Origin: Bacillus sp. FJAT-27445
GTDB taxonomy: Bacteria; Bacillota; Bacilli; Bacillales; Cytobacillaceae
Direction of reading: 5' to 3'
Length of the DNA: 64,000 bases
Assembly (NCBI RefSeq): GCF_001510665.1
Contig: NZ_LMTI01000004.1
Location: 310,001 to 374,000, forward strand
A program made the translations under genes and the position numbers. The notes under the pieces are model-generated. The model saw only the letters and a list, made by a program, of their open reading frames with translations. It was not told where the DNA came from and did no database searches. Below, one piece after another: positions 17,123 through 26,467 of this stretch; the first letter of the stretch is position 1; each line of letters opens with the position of its first letter.

Positions 17123-17183
17123 AGGTGATTCATCTCATGACTGAAGTCACGAGGGTTCTCGCCTAATTCTAAATAGATGATTG

Positions 17184-17226
17184 GATGCTGGTTAAAGATA
17201 TTATTCTTGGCCAGCATCTTTTTTTT
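17184..17226 (+). terminator. Orphan terminator upstream of the glycosylase
   Basis: GATGCTGG / CCAGCATC arms with a 19-base loop and eight T. No gene on the plus strand ends just before it, so its parent gene was probably lost with the insertion at 16.75-17.15 kb. Confidence 0.8.
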
Positions 17227-17301
17227 AGTTATTGACCGTGTCTTAGGCCATCGCAGGAAATCATGCTATAATCAGGGAAAATGGACAAAGGGGAAACTAG
17301 T

Positions 17302-18165
17302 GTGTGGCAGGAATCAATTCAAATAGACGGCCCGTATAATTTTGACAGGGTCCTTGACCGGCTATCAATGGACCCGCTCAATGCCCTCAATCTTGAAAAC
17401 AGGACAATTAAGGTTCCAATCAAACAGGCTGGCGGAGCTTTTACGGCTACCGTCACCGCGACTGGTACAACCAATCAGCCAAGCTTCGTAATCGAAGCCG
17501 AAAGCGGGGATAAAGAGCGCATCATCAAACGGCTTGCCGAGGTATTCCAGTGGGAAGTGCCGTTAAAGGATATTCACGAGCATTTTGGTAAAACTGACCT
17601 CAACATGATTTTTGATGAGCATATCGGCACGCCGCTTATTCTTGACTTCGATCCGTTCGGATGCCTGCTGAAATGCATCATCCACCAGCAGCTCAATTTG
17701 GCGTTTGCGATTAAGTTAACGCAACGATTCGTCATGAAATACGGGTTTGAAAAAGACGGTGCCTGGTTCTATCCGTCACCTGAGACGGTTGCCGCGCTGA
17801 CAGTTGAAGAACTCAGGGAGATGCAATTCAGCGGCAGGAAAGCGGAATATTGCATCGACATTGCCAAGGCTGTCACAGAGGGCGGTTTGGATATCGAAGC
17901 TTTAAAGCATGAGGATGAGCAAGTTATTTTTGACAAGCTGATCAAAATACGCGGAATCGGCGCATGGACCATCCAGAATTTCCTGCTTTTTGGCCTCGGC
18001 CGTCAAAACCTGTTTCCAATGGCGGACATCGGCATCCAAAACGCACTCAAAAAACTATACCAGCTCGAACGAAAACCAACCAATGAAGAAATGGAACGCT
18101 ACAAAACCGGCTGGGAACCATACCTAAGCTACGCATCCCTCTACCTATGGAGAAGTATTGAGTAA
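17302..18165 (+). CDS. AlkA-type DNA-3-methyladenine glycosylase
   Basis: A 287-residue protein of the helix-hairpin-helix DNA glycosylase family. The HhH motif is LIKIRGIGAWTIQNFLLFGL and the catalytic Asp lies in FPMADIGI (D242). CLLKCIIHQQLN matches the AlkA-type 'ISQQLS' helix. It removes alkylated bases (such as 3-methyladenine) in base excision repair. The GTG at 17302 is preferred because AAAGGGGAAA lies about 9 bases upstream; the ATG at 17281 would put this site inside the gene. Position before rlmCD matches B. subtilis yfjP. Its stop codon directly touches a palindromic repeat. Confidence 0.85.
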   Translation: MWQESIQIDGPYNFDRVLDRLSMDPLNALNLENRTIKVPIKQAGGAFTATVTATGTTNQPSFVIEAESGDKERIIKRLAEVFQWEVPLKDIHEHFGKTDLNMIFDEHIGTPLILDFDPFGCLLKCIIHQQLNLAFAIKLTQRFVMKYGFEKDGAWFYPSPETVAALTVEELREMQFSGRKAEYCIDIAKAVTEGGLDIEALKHEDEQVIFDKLIKIRGIGAWTIQNFLLFGLGRQNLFPMADIGIQNALKKLYQLERKPTNEEMERYKTGWEPYLSYASLYLWRSIE

Positions 18166-18213
18166 AGTGAAGCAATGAAGCAGGGGACGTATCCAGTGCC
18201 TCATTTTATTATG
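18164..18213. repeat. GGGGACGTATCCAGTGCCTC repeat, truncated copy
   Basis: AAAGTGAAGCAATGAAGCAG then GGGGACGTATCCAGTGCCTC, beginning inside the stop codon of the glycosylase gene. Only the left arm plus a short TTATTATGAGG remnant is present. Other copies are at 38656, 46182 and 54752. Confidence 0.7.
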
Positions 18214-18238
18214 AGGGAAGTAAACGGAGTTGAACAAC

Positions 18239-19624
18239 ATGAAAAAAGAACAGGCAATTAAAATAGAACCAAAGCAAACCTTTCCGCTAACAATCAAAAG
18301 GCTCGGCATTAATGGGGAAGGCGTCGGTTATTTCAAAAGGCAGGTTGTCTTTGTTCCCGGCGCGCTTCCCGGTGAGGAAGTCGTCGTCGAAGCGACCAAA
18401 ATCAATCCGAAGTTCGCTGAAGCCCGAATAAAAAAAATCCGCAAAGCGTCACCGTTCCGGGTGGCGCCGCCATGCCCAGTTTTTGAACAGTGCGGTGGCT
18501 GCCAGCTTCAGCATCTCAAGTATGAACGACAGCTCATCGAAAAGCGCGACATCGTCCTGCAGTCACTCGAGCGCCATACAAAGCTGAACCTAGATGAACT
18601 CGATGTCCGCTCGATGATCGGCATGGAAGACCCGTGGGCATACCGAAACAAAAGCAGCTTCCAGATCGGCGTCGAAAAAGGCAAGGTGCTCGCTGGCCTA
18701 TACGGACTGAATTCGCATAAGCTCATCAACATTGAGCAATGTGCCGTACAGCATTCCGCGACGACCGAAGCAACATTAAAGGTACGGCAAATTCTGCAGG
18801 ATCTCCACATTCCGATTTATAACGAAAAATCTCGGAAAGGAATTGTCCGGACCATCGTCACCCGCGTCGGCATCCAGTCCCAGGAGCTCCAAGTTGTCCT
18901 GATTACCACGCAAAAGGACATTCCCAAAAAGGAAATACTAATAGAAGAAATTACGAAGAGGCTGCCTGGCGTTAAGTCGATTGTCCAAAATATCAACGGA
19001 GAAAGAACGTCTTTGATTTTTGGAAAAGAGACAGCCACCTTGTCCGGAAGCGACTTTATCCAGGAAACACTCGGCGATTTGCAGTTCGAGCTTTCAGCAA
19101 GGACGTTCTTCCAGCTGAATCCTGTTCAAACAGTTAAGCTGTATGATGAAGTGAAAAGGGCGGCCGAGCTGACCGGGGTGGAAAAGGTCGTCGACGCATA
19201 CTGCGGGGTTGGAACGATTGGCCTTTGGGTCGCAGGCCAGGCAGGCGAAATCCGGGGAATGGACATTATCCCCGAATCAATCGAAGACGCAAAGAAAAAC
19301 GCTGCGCGCCACGGCATCAAACACGCAAAATATGTAACAGGCAAAGCGGAAGAATGGCTGCCGAAATGGACGAAAGAAGGCTGGCGCCCGGACGTTGTCA
19401 TCGTCGACCCGCCACGGACAGGTCTCGACGGCAAGCTGCTTGAAACACTGTTAAAGGTAAAACCAAAGAAAATCGTCTATGTGTCCTGCAATCCATCAAC
19501 GCTTGCGAGGGATATCCAGACATTAAGCACGAAATTCAAAGTTGAATACATTCAACCGGTTGATATGTTTCCGCAGACGGCTCATGTGGAGTGTGTGTCG
19601 AAGTTAGAACTGAAAAAATATTAG
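18239..19624 (+). CDS. rlmCD: 23S rRNA (uracil-C5)-methyltransferase RlmCD
   Basis: A 461-residue protein of the RlmCD/RlmD/TrmA family. Order: N-terminal TRAM domain ([20 protein letters not shown]), a Cys cluster [11 protein letters not shown] for an iron-sulfur cluster, then the methyltransferase domain with [14 protein letters not shown], the SAM acidic loop [10 protein letters not shown], the VDPPRTGLD motif, and the catalytic Cys in [12 protein letters not shown]. It methylates U747 and U1939-type positions of 23S rRNA. The ATG at 18239 is used, 9 bases after CGGAG; the TTG at 18230 would start right at the end of that site. Confidence 0.92.
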   Translation: MKKEQAIKIEPKQTFPLTIKRLGINGEGVGYFKRQVVFVPGALPGEEVVVEATKINPKFAEARIKKIRKASPFRVAPPCPVFEQCGGCQLQHLKYERQLIEKRDIVLQSLERHTKLNLDELDVRSMIGMEDPWAYRNKSSFQIGVEKGKVLAGLYGLNSHKLINIEQCAVQHSATTEATLKVRQILQDLHIPIYNEKSRKGIVRTIVTRVGIQSQELQVVLITTQKDIPKKEILIEEITKRLPGVKSIVQNINGERTSLIFGKETATLSGSDFIQETLGDLQFELSARTFFQLNPVQTVKLYDEVKRAAELTGVEKVVDAYCGVGTIGLWVAGQAGEIRGMDIIPESIEDAKKNAARHGIKHAKYVTGKAEEWLPKWTKEGWRPDVVIVDPPRTGLDGKLLETLLKVKPKKIVYVSCNPSTLARDIQTLSTKFKVEYIQPVDMFPQTAHVECVSKLELKKY

Positions 19625-19635
19625 CAAAGTTTACA

Positions 19636-19667
19636 TAAAAAGAGTTCATTGTTGAACTCTTTTTATG
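19636..19667 (+). terminator. Terminator after rlmCD
   Basis: AAAAAGAGTTCA / TGAACTCTTTTT arms with a 4-base loop. It is almost symmetric and could also work on the other strand for the peptidase gene. Confidence 0.85.
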
Positions 19668-19781
19668 TTTGGAAATAGAAATAAATGATTACTCTCCTGA
19701 ATTCTTATTGAACAATCGGGTCAGATTGTGGAGGAACTTCTCTGATATTCTAATAAGAACCGTCTCCGTGCTCCCACTTTG

Positions 19782-21476
19782 TTAAATATCCTGAATCGTT
19801 TTTTCTAGGAATTCACCCATACGCTTAACAGCCGGCTCTGAAAAATCAAAACTGACTCCAGTTTCTTCAAAAATAGATGCGATGGATTGATTGTAGTCTG
19901 CACTTGCCCCTTTTTTAAAGGATTCCACAGCCTGATCTGGATTTTTCTGATAGTTTTCAAGTAATTGAAGAGCCCCCAGCATAGCGATGCCGTATTCAAG
20001 AGTATAGAAAGGAAAATGGAAATAATGAATAGTGTCTGCCCAGCTCATACCAATTTCCTCCTCAAGCCCGGAAGTATCCACTGGGTTGAAGCTATAACGT
20101 TTTGAGATTTCAAAGAACTTGTCATCACGCTCTTTGGCAGTGTGCGCAGGATTTGTATACATCCAATGCTGGAAGAGATCCCCGGTTAATGGTTTTAATA
20201 ACATTGAAAATGCCCATCTTAGCTCTTCACGCTGTGCGCTCTTAAAATCCTCTTGATCTGGATAAAAACGATCTAACTTATCCAATAAGAGCATTTCCAT
20301 CCCAAAAGAATACAGTTCAGCAACTTCCGCTCGTAGTTGGTATTCTTCTAGAGGCCCATGTTCTGAAAACTCGAGGTACCCATTTACCGCATGGCCCATT
20401 TCGTGAATCAATGCGCTTAGTGAATCAAAGGATGGACTGAAATTCGCGAAAACAAAAGTATCCCCGGAAACAGGTAAGAAGGTACAGAAAGCTCCTGGGC
20501 CTTTTCCTTTCCGATCTCCAAGATCTAGTAACCCATGCTCCCTCATGTACTCGAAACGCTCTCCAAAATATGGGTCGGTCTTCCCTAACATTTCGGAAAC
20601 GCCATCCAAAAGAGTAGATACTTCGGAGTAAGGTGGGTTTTTCAATAATTTAGCGGTGTTATCCCAAGGACGATACGTATCAACACCAAGTTTGGACTTA
20701 AAGACATCTGCTAACCTATTCCAAGCTGGGACAATATGCTTTTCTACATTATCATGAAAGTCATAACAATCTTGAACAGTATACTCACGATTATTAACCA
20801 TAAACATATAATCTCGATAATTTTCAAAGCCTGCATTCAAGGCAATTTGATGGCGCAGTTGAACAAGTTCATCCATAATGGCATCTATATCGGGCTTAAT
20901 CCCTCGATGGGCTGACATCATGGCGTGATAAGCTTTTTCTCGCACCTCTCTGTCCAGGTGATCGAGCTTAGATTTGATAGAAGGATAAGGCCTTACCTCT
21001 CCTTCCCATTCAACTGTTAATCCTCCCATAATTTCACTATACTTCGTACAGAGCTCTTGTTCTTTTACCATTAAGGGTATGTTTTCTTCTCTGAACAATT
21101 TAACTTTGGATTCGCGAAAGCGTCGCATTAAGCCGTAACGGTTTTCATCTAATTGATTTAGATAAGCAGACTCGCAGCATTTCTCATTCAATTTTGCTTC
21201 ATATTTCATTAAGATTGGCTGGATAACTTGCTGATCGTGAAGATGAGTTGATTTGAAGTCCGCATCCTCTGTGTTTCGGTAGAAATCGACTTGGTGGCCT
21301 GTCATCGCCTCCGTGATTTTCATCATTAAATCCTTTTCATCTTTTAACCACTTTTCCAGGTCAGAAATGGATTCAATCGGAACCTCAAGTAAACTTCGAA
21401 ATTGAGCCTCGACCCCTTCTGCATCTTGTAAATCGATTAATTCTTTATAATAATTATGGGCTATATCTTTTGTCAT
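19782..21476 (-). CDS. M3-family oligoendopeptidase F
   Basis: A 564-residue protein with the zinc motif HEMGH (H358, E359, H362) inside SALIHEMGHAVN, and a downstream Glu in LRAEVAELYS as third ligand region. The DREVREKAYHAMMSAHRGIK segment is typical of oligoendopeptidase F. It cuts small peptides in the cytoplasm. The ATG at 21476 follows AAGGAGAG. The codon use is more AT-rich than that of rlmCD on the left, so the gene may be more recently acquired than its left neighbours. Confidence 0.88.
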   Translation of the reverse strand: MTKDIAHNYYKELIDLQDAEGVEAQFRSLLEVPIESISDLEKWLKDEKDLMMKITEAMTGHQVDFYRNTEDADFKSTHLHDQQVIQPILMKYEAKLNEKCCESAYLNQLDENRYGLMRRFRESKVKLFREENIPLMVKEQELCTKYSEIMGGLTVEWEGEVRPYPSIKSKLDHLDREVREKAYHAMMSAHRGIKPDIDAIMDELVQLRHQIALNAGFENYRDYMFMVNNREYTVQDCYDFHDNVEKHIVPAWNRLADVFKSKLGVDTYRPWDNTAKLLKNPPYSEVSTLLDGVSEMLGKTDPYFGERFEYMREHGLLDLGDRKGKGPGAFCTFLPVSGDTFVFANFSPSFDSLSALIHEMGHAVNGYLEFSEHGPLEEYQLRAEVAELYSFGMEMLLLDKLDRFYPDQEDFKSAQREELRWAFSMLLKPLTGDLFQHWMYTNPAHTAKERDDKFFEISKRYSFNPVDTSGLEEEIGMSWADTIHYFHFPFYTLEYGIAMLGALQLLENYQKNPDQAVESFKKGASADYNQSIASIFEETGVSFDFSEPAVKRMGEFLEKTIQDI

Positions 21477-21830
21477 GGATAACTCTCCTTACCTTTAAAT
21501 TATTTAAATTATCTTAATATTCATAATATAGTTTTCTGGTAATTAAATCTAGATAAATTTGTCTAAACTTACCAAAAACCCTATGTGTTACCACGTACAC
21601 CGAAATCGAAACTTTATCCGAATTCAATAAAAAGCATACAAAAAAGAGGGGAAAAGGTAATAAGAGTGTGGACAAAGGGGAAAAAGAAGGGGACGTGTGA
21701 TTTTCGGGAGACTTTATTCTAACTATGAATTGGAGGAATGCTCGGTTTGTTAATGATTAATCGGGTTGAGTTCTGACAGTATAGTTGAACGATTTAGTAA
21801 AATGTATAAACTCATAGAAAGGATATTAAA

Positions 21831-22461
21831 ATGACAGAAATAAAAGATGAAATAATTTTAAGAGGACTTAAAGAAAACAATTTAAAAAATGTAGATATAA
21901 ACATCCCAAAAGAAAAAATCATCGTATTTACTGGTCTTTCAGGATCAGGTAAGAGCTCAGTGGTTTTTGATACCTTAGCAACGGAAAGCAGAAGATATTT
22001 TGATAAATCTCTTCGAGAGTATGCTGTCAGATTTAAGCCATTATCTCCTTCAGGCTGGCAAGGTAATTGGATGATGACCTGCGGATTATTTGATCCGGAT
22101 AAACCCATAAAGGACTACTCAGAAGAAGACCTCCACCTACTATTGTATGGTCCTCGGGAAGGCGAGAGAGCCTATGCGCCGTTTCACACAAAAAATGGAC
22201 CCCACAATGCAGAGTGGGATGGGTTATTGCCTAGATTTACGCGGGTCTATATTAATAGAGATATCTCAAAGCTAAAACAAATATCCCAGGATGATGTTTT
22301 AGCAGTGTCAACACATTCATTGTGTCCAATGTGCCAAGGTTCACTGGATCATAGAAATGGGTCCGGGAGGAGGAAAACAAGGCGGACAAATTATATTTGA
22401 AGGCAGACCAGAAGAGATGCTAAACGCAGAGACATTGACAGCGAAATGGATAAGTCCCTAA
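21831..22461 (+). pseudogene. UvrA-like ATPase with an internal deletion and frameshift
   Basis: The first frame begins with IILRGLKENNLKNVDINIPK, then a Walker A GLSGSGKSS, and runs into the first zinc-finger start SLCPMCQG, which is the N-terminal part of UvrA or its antibiotic-resistance paralogues. It then switches frame: downstream, one base off, the frame reads WIIEMGPGGGKQGGQIIFEG and ends with TAKWISP, the known C-terminal motif of UvrA. About 500-600 middle residues (ABC signature, Walker B, second ABC domain) are missing. Product is presumably non-functional. Confidence 0.8.
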
Positions 22462-22523
22462 AATAAAACGCTTGAGAAAAATTAGTTCTTTTTCCAACTG
22501 CTTTTGTAAAATAATTATTTAGG

Positions 22524-22557
22524 TGCCTTCAAAAGTTAGCGACTTTTTGAAGGCCTT
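22524..22557 (+). terminator. Terminator after the uvrA-like remnant
   Basis: GCCTTCAAAAGT / GACTTTTTGAAGGC arms with a short loop, followed by a T-rich stretch. The following 320 bases hold only AT-rich DNA with weak promoter-like sequences before the next gene. Confidence 0.7.
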
Positions 22558-22874
22558 TATTTCATAGTTATTTCAAAAAGTAATGAGGATAAAATCTTTA
22601 TTTTACCCCACAATAAAATGTATTGTCAATAATAAAATTGCGATATTTCCGAAAAAATGTTACAATAATCTTTATAATTGCTTTTTTAAATCGTATCCCG
22701 AATTCAGCTGTATTTTTTGCAGATAGAATTATGGATACGTTTTTTAATATCCTTTTTTTAAACCGAAGAAAAAATCAAACAGTTTTGTGAGCTTTAAAGG
22801 AAGTTAATTGAATAAAAATATCAATTTGTTATCTAATTGTAACCGAGTTTTTATTCTAAAAGGAGGACTAGAGA

Positions 22875-23729
22875 ATGAATCTAATCAATAAGAAAGTCAC
22901 ACACAAGCGTTTTGGTATGGGGAGTATAGTTAAACAAAATGATTCTGTTATTGAAATTACCTTCGCATCGGAAAATAAAAAGTTTGTTTTCCCCGATGTA
23001 TTTGGAACGCACCTAAAACTGCATGATAAAAATGTTGCTAATTCACTTGAAAAAATTATACAAAAAAGGGAAGACGAACGAAAGGAGGAAGAATGGAAGA
23101 AGGAAGAGGAAAAAAAACTACAACAAAAAAACCAGCAACTTCAGTTGGAACATGAAAAACTTATGAAAAATCATAAACTTCATCCCGAATCGCAAATGGT
23201 TTTTTGGTGTGACACAGAAGAACAGAATAGTTCTTTTTCAGAGTGGAAGGTTTTCTCAGGCATAATAAAAAGTGGTAATAACAAGGGAAAGCCAAATAAA
23301 CCCATCCGGTTGCACCAAAATAGTGCTGTTCTGTTAACAGCAATAGATTCAAGCATGCCTGAAAAAGACAGACGAATCTTAGGTGTCTATATGGTGAATG
23401 AAGATTTTATTGGTAAGCTCAGTGAAGATGGTTATATTCCTGCTCATTCAAAATACAGAATCCAGCTTACAGAACAAGAATCGGATCAGATGCTTTTCTG
23501 GAGATATTATGTAAATGAAAAATATCCCCAAAAAATGACTTGGAATACAGGTAAATACCGTTATTTTGATAATTCATGGATGGCCCAAATTTTGCTTGAT
23601 ATTATTTCGTTGAAAAGTGACCCGAAGGAACGAGAGCTTGCACAACAATTTTTTGAACATTTTTGTAAAATGAATCAGATAACAGATCAAGAGTTAGAAA
23701 AGCCTAATGGCGCATTATTACGTATTTAA
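22875..23729 (+). CDS. Unrecognised 284-residue protein with a Tudor-like N-terminus
   Basis: The N-terminal 45 residues, KKVTHKRFGMGSIVKQNDS and onward, resemble the small 'V.H..FG.G.V' domains at the end of UvrD-type helicases, a Tudor-like fold. Residues of about 60-105 form a Lys/Glu/Gln-rich coiled coil. The C-terminal 180 residues contain W/Y-rich segments (QMVFWCDTEEQN, MLFWRYYVNEKYPQKMTWN, RYFDNSWMAQILLDII) that I cannot assign. AAAGGAGGA lies 8 bases before the ATG. Low GC, isolated, and without a clear operon partner. Confidence 0.65.
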   Translation: MNLINKKVTHKRFGMGSIVKQNDSVIEITFASENKKFVFPDVFGTHLKLHDKNVANSLEKIIQKREDERKEEEWKKEEEKKLQQKNQQLQLEHEKLMKNHKLHPESQMVFWCDTEEQNSSFSEWKVFSGIIKSGNNKGKPNKPIRLHQNSAVLLTAIDSSMPEKDRRILGVYMVNEDFIGKLSEDGYIPAHSKYRIQLTEQESDQMLFWRYYVNEKYPQKMTWNTGKYRYFDNSWMAQILLDIISLKSDPKERELAQQFFEHFCKMNQITDQELEKPNGALLRI

Positions 23730-23942
23730 TCGTTAGCCCACAGATAATAAGACTGGCAGGGAATGACACAATAAATAGGGATAAAATTAAATAAAAAACT
23801 CTTATTAAAGTGCAAGACGATTCCAATCTATAGCATTTGCACTATTTAGAAATTAAAGCAATTAAATTGAAAACTTACCTCATATTGTGTTCCACCTACA
23901 CTTAACACATGTTAAAGCGGTTACGAAACTAATATTAAAAGA

Positions 23943-23975
23943 AGGCAACTAATGTTATGGAAGTTGCCTCTTTAA
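23943..23975 (+). terminator. Terminator-like hairpin
   Basis: GGCAACT / AGTTGCC arms with a 10-base loop, followed by CTCTTT. It lies 210 bases past the stop codon of the unknown gene, so its partner gene is not certain. Confidence 0.55.
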
Positions 23976-24089
23976 CAAATATCAATTCGCAAATACATAT
24001 CTACATTAACTTTTAACTTATGTGAACCAATAAACTTACTAACCCGTAACAATAAACTCTTCCGATTTGCAGTTATGGACCAATATTAT

Positions 24090-24124
24090 CCCGGTTATTC
24101 CATTATAGGAATCCGGGTTTTTTT
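24090..24124 (+). terminator. Terminator-like hairpin in a long intergenic stretch
   Basis: CCCGGTTATTCC / GGAATCCGGG with mismatches, then seven T. The 400 bases around it (23976-24377) are AT-rich and have no gene I can support. Confidence 0.65.
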
Positions 24125-24377
24125 CTTCTATTCAATACAATCTCAATATCTTTTCCATTCTTTTTTCATACTCTTTTCCCCGTTATCCCTTGTCAAAACT
24201 AGATTTATCCGATAACTCAATCATGTATTTTATCAATAAAAAAACCAGTTTAATCCAATAACAACCCCCTGTATTTCTTCTCTCCTTTCTCTTACTTCTC
24301 CCATTCAATTTCCTTTCCACTACACCAAGAAAATTGAGATTTCTATTTTAACTCCCGTGAAAACGTGAAAAAATGAG

Positions 24378-24680
24378 GTGAATTTAGGTGAGAAAACGGC
24401 TTTTAGCGGCAGAGCGTACAATAACTATACTCTTGAGGTTGTAGACCGGTTGGGTGCGGACTCTTTCACACAAGATTCTGGTGTATTGATTGCCAAGACG
24501 AGAAATGCGGAGACTGCACCAGGTATACACGTTGTTGATTCACATCCGGAAGATATTAATATACCTAACTATGTAAAACCAGATGGCTCAACATTTATGG
24601 TAACTGTAGGGGATTCCCGCTAGCTTGGCGACGCTATAAGGGGACCTTTACGCGCCGCTACTGTCTGTATGGCCGCTTCC
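24378..24680 (+). pseudogene. Fragment of a secreted-protease-like gene with a nonsense codon
   Basis: The frame reads YTLEVVDRLGADSFTQDSGV and HVVDSHPEDINIPNYVKPDG, which I associate with M6-like metallopeptidase or large secreted proteins. An in-frame TAG at 24621-24623, probably derived from CAG, is followed in the same frame by LGDAIRG. No start with a ribosome binding site and no signal peptide were found. The family call is weak. Confidence 0.45.
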
Positions 24681-24773
24681 AATCTCTTAGTGAAATGTTT
24701 TTATCTTGGCCACATTCCGACAACATTGTGAACTGGATCGAATCACATCACTGTTGTTTTTGTCTACGCATAT

Positions 24774-25375
24774 ATGTGTGGAATAAAAGTAAAGGAGCGG
24801 TTCATTGCTCCAGGCAATACCCAGATGGCTGTTCGATTGCTATCAGTTCTATTGGAAGTTCCTTCAGCCATCATGATTCGGGGCGGTAAAGGCGAGACGA
24901 TTCCACTTGGCTGGGCGATCGATAAGAAAGGGAACCCGACAATAGATGCGGAAGCGGCACTTGAAGGATCCGTCCTTCCCTTAGGGGGGCCAAAAGGATA
25001 TGGCATTTCCATGTTTATTGATATATTGTCCGGTGTCCTTACGGGGGCAGGGTTCGGACGCCATGTGAAAAATATGTACGACAATTGGGAGGAACCCCAG
25101 AATGTAGGCCACTTTTTTATTGCAATCGATTTAACCGCTTTATACCGGTGGAGAAATTCAAGGAACGGATGGACCTGTATATAAGGGAAATCAAAGCCGA
25201 ACCTACAGCCCCGGGTGTCAAGGAGATATTGGTTCCTGGGGAAATTGAATACTTGCGTATGCTGGAACAGACTGAACAAGGAATTGAACTTCCTGAAAAT
25301 CTCTTTACTGAGCTCGATGAAATCGGGAAGCGGTATCAGTTGGATTTGCGTTCTTTTGCCCTTCAGACTGTGTAA
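24774..25375 (+). pseudogene. Malate/L-lactate dehydrogenase (Ldh/MDH2 family) remnant, frameshifted
   Basis: The first frame carries GETIPLGWAIDKKGNP, AALEGSVLPLGGPKGYG and FIDILSGVLTGAGFG, all from the C-terminal half of type-2 malate/lactate dehydrogenases. Near 25125 the frame breaks: NVGHFFIAID continues one base off as FIPVEKFKERMDLYI and APGVKEILVPGEIEYLR. The N-terminal half with the NAD-binding part is absent. Two lesions show it is a pseudogene. Confidence 0.82.
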
Positions 25376-25380
25376 CAGAA

Positions 25381-25416
25381 AAAGCATAGCTCCCATTACG
25401 GGCAGTTATGCTTTTG
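25381..25416 (+). terminator. Terminator after the dehydrogenase remnant
   Basis: AAAGCATA / TATGCTTT arms with internal CCC / GGG pairs and a T-rich tail. The 310 bases up to the next gene hold no supported gene. Confidence 0.7.
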
Positions 25417-25725
25417 TTATATCCTCCACAGTCCGGACAACTGGGGTGCCTTTCTCCTTAATAGAAAAAATTCGGCAGAAGAAAAACCAGGTTGCTGGGA
25501 ATACACAAGGTATTCTATTATTTTAAGAATGGATGATTGTGTTTGCGGTCGCACTAAATGATTCTTATTCCGGTGAATCTTTTGAATTAGTTTGAGGTCG
25601 TGATATTATAATAGACACATGAAATTATTACGCATTTTGGAAAAACAAACAGTTGCAAAAAGAACCAAATGGTTTAAGTGGCAGTTTTAAAAGCAGGCTA
25701 AACATAGTAAACGAGGAGAATTGAT

Positions 25726-26289
25726 ATGGAAACTGAAAAAAGGTTATCGCCTAAACAACATGAAGAAATACTCGGTACATTGAAAACCCGTTTTGAGAAA
25801 AACATGGACCGACATCAAGGACTTGAATGGGATAAAGTACAGGGAAAACTGGACAAGAATCCTGCAAAACTGTGGTCGCTTAATGAAATGGAAAGTACCG
25901 GTGGTGAACCGGATGTTATTGGGCATGGTGAAAAAACCGACGAATACATTTTTTATGATTGTTCGGCGGAAAGCCCAAAGGGACGCAGAAGTATTTGTTA
26001 TGACCGGGAAGCGCTGGAGTCAAGGAAACAACACAAGCCTCAAAACAGCGCTATGGATATGGCTGCTGACATGGGTATTGAGATTTTAACGGAAGAACAA
26101 TACCGGGAGCTGCAGAAACTTGGAAGTTTCGATACGAAAACATCGAGCTGGGTGAAAACACCTGAAAATATTAGAAAACTTGGTGGAGCCATCTTTTGTG
26201 ATCGCCGCTACGATACAGTCTTTGTGTACCACAATGGAGCAGAATCCTATTATGCCGCCAGGGGTTTCCGTGGGTCGCTAAGGGTCTAA
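25726..26289 (+). CDS. DUF4256 family protein
   Basis: A 187-residue soluble protein. Motifs such as MESTGGEPDVIGHGEKTDEY, FYDCSAESPKGRRSICYDRE and FDTKTSSWVKTPENIRKLGG, and the ending YYAARGFRGSLRV, mark the DUF4256 family. Its function is unknown. The start ATG follows GAGGAG by 9 bases. The gene is intact, unlike its left neighbours. Confidence 0.8.
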   Translation: METEKRLSPKQHEEILGTLKTRFEKNMDRHQGLEWDKVQGKLDKNPAKLWSLNEMESTGGEPDVIGHGEKTDEYIFYDCSAESPKGRRSICYDREALESRKQHKPQNSAMDMAADMGIEILTEEQYRELQKLGSFDTKTSSWVKTPENIRKLGGAIFCDRRYDTVFVYHNGAESYYAARGFRGSLRV

Positions 26290-26467
26290 TTTAGTTGTCG
26301 CTCGCTGCCTTGTGAGGTGGCCGAGGTGCTTATACCCAATCTTTTTCATAATAAGGAAAAATATCTACCCTTTGTTAGAATTTTCTATATAATGGATTTA
26401 AGCGGGAGCACTCAGTGGATCTGTGGTGCTCCATTCTTATTAGATAAAGATGGAGGGGGAGCATTCG

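Larger units (their letters stand above)
16750..17153. mobile_element. IS200/IS605-like non-autonomous remnant
   Basis: Two identical copies of CTCATGACTGAAGTCACGAG lie at 16750-16769 and 17134-17153. On the minus strand the sequence is CTCGTGAC-TTCA-GTCATGAG, an imperfect hairpin of the kind found at the ends of IS200/IS605-family and TnpB elements, as I recall. Just inside the second copy is a larger hairpin (17066-17122). There is no transposase or TnpB frame in between, so this is a decayed or non-autonomous copy. Confidence 0.6.

Noticed and set aside
25420-25540. Minus-strand protein-like traces in the gap after the dehydrogenase remnant
   Set aside because: Two frames would have to be joined and the peptide is too short to assign.
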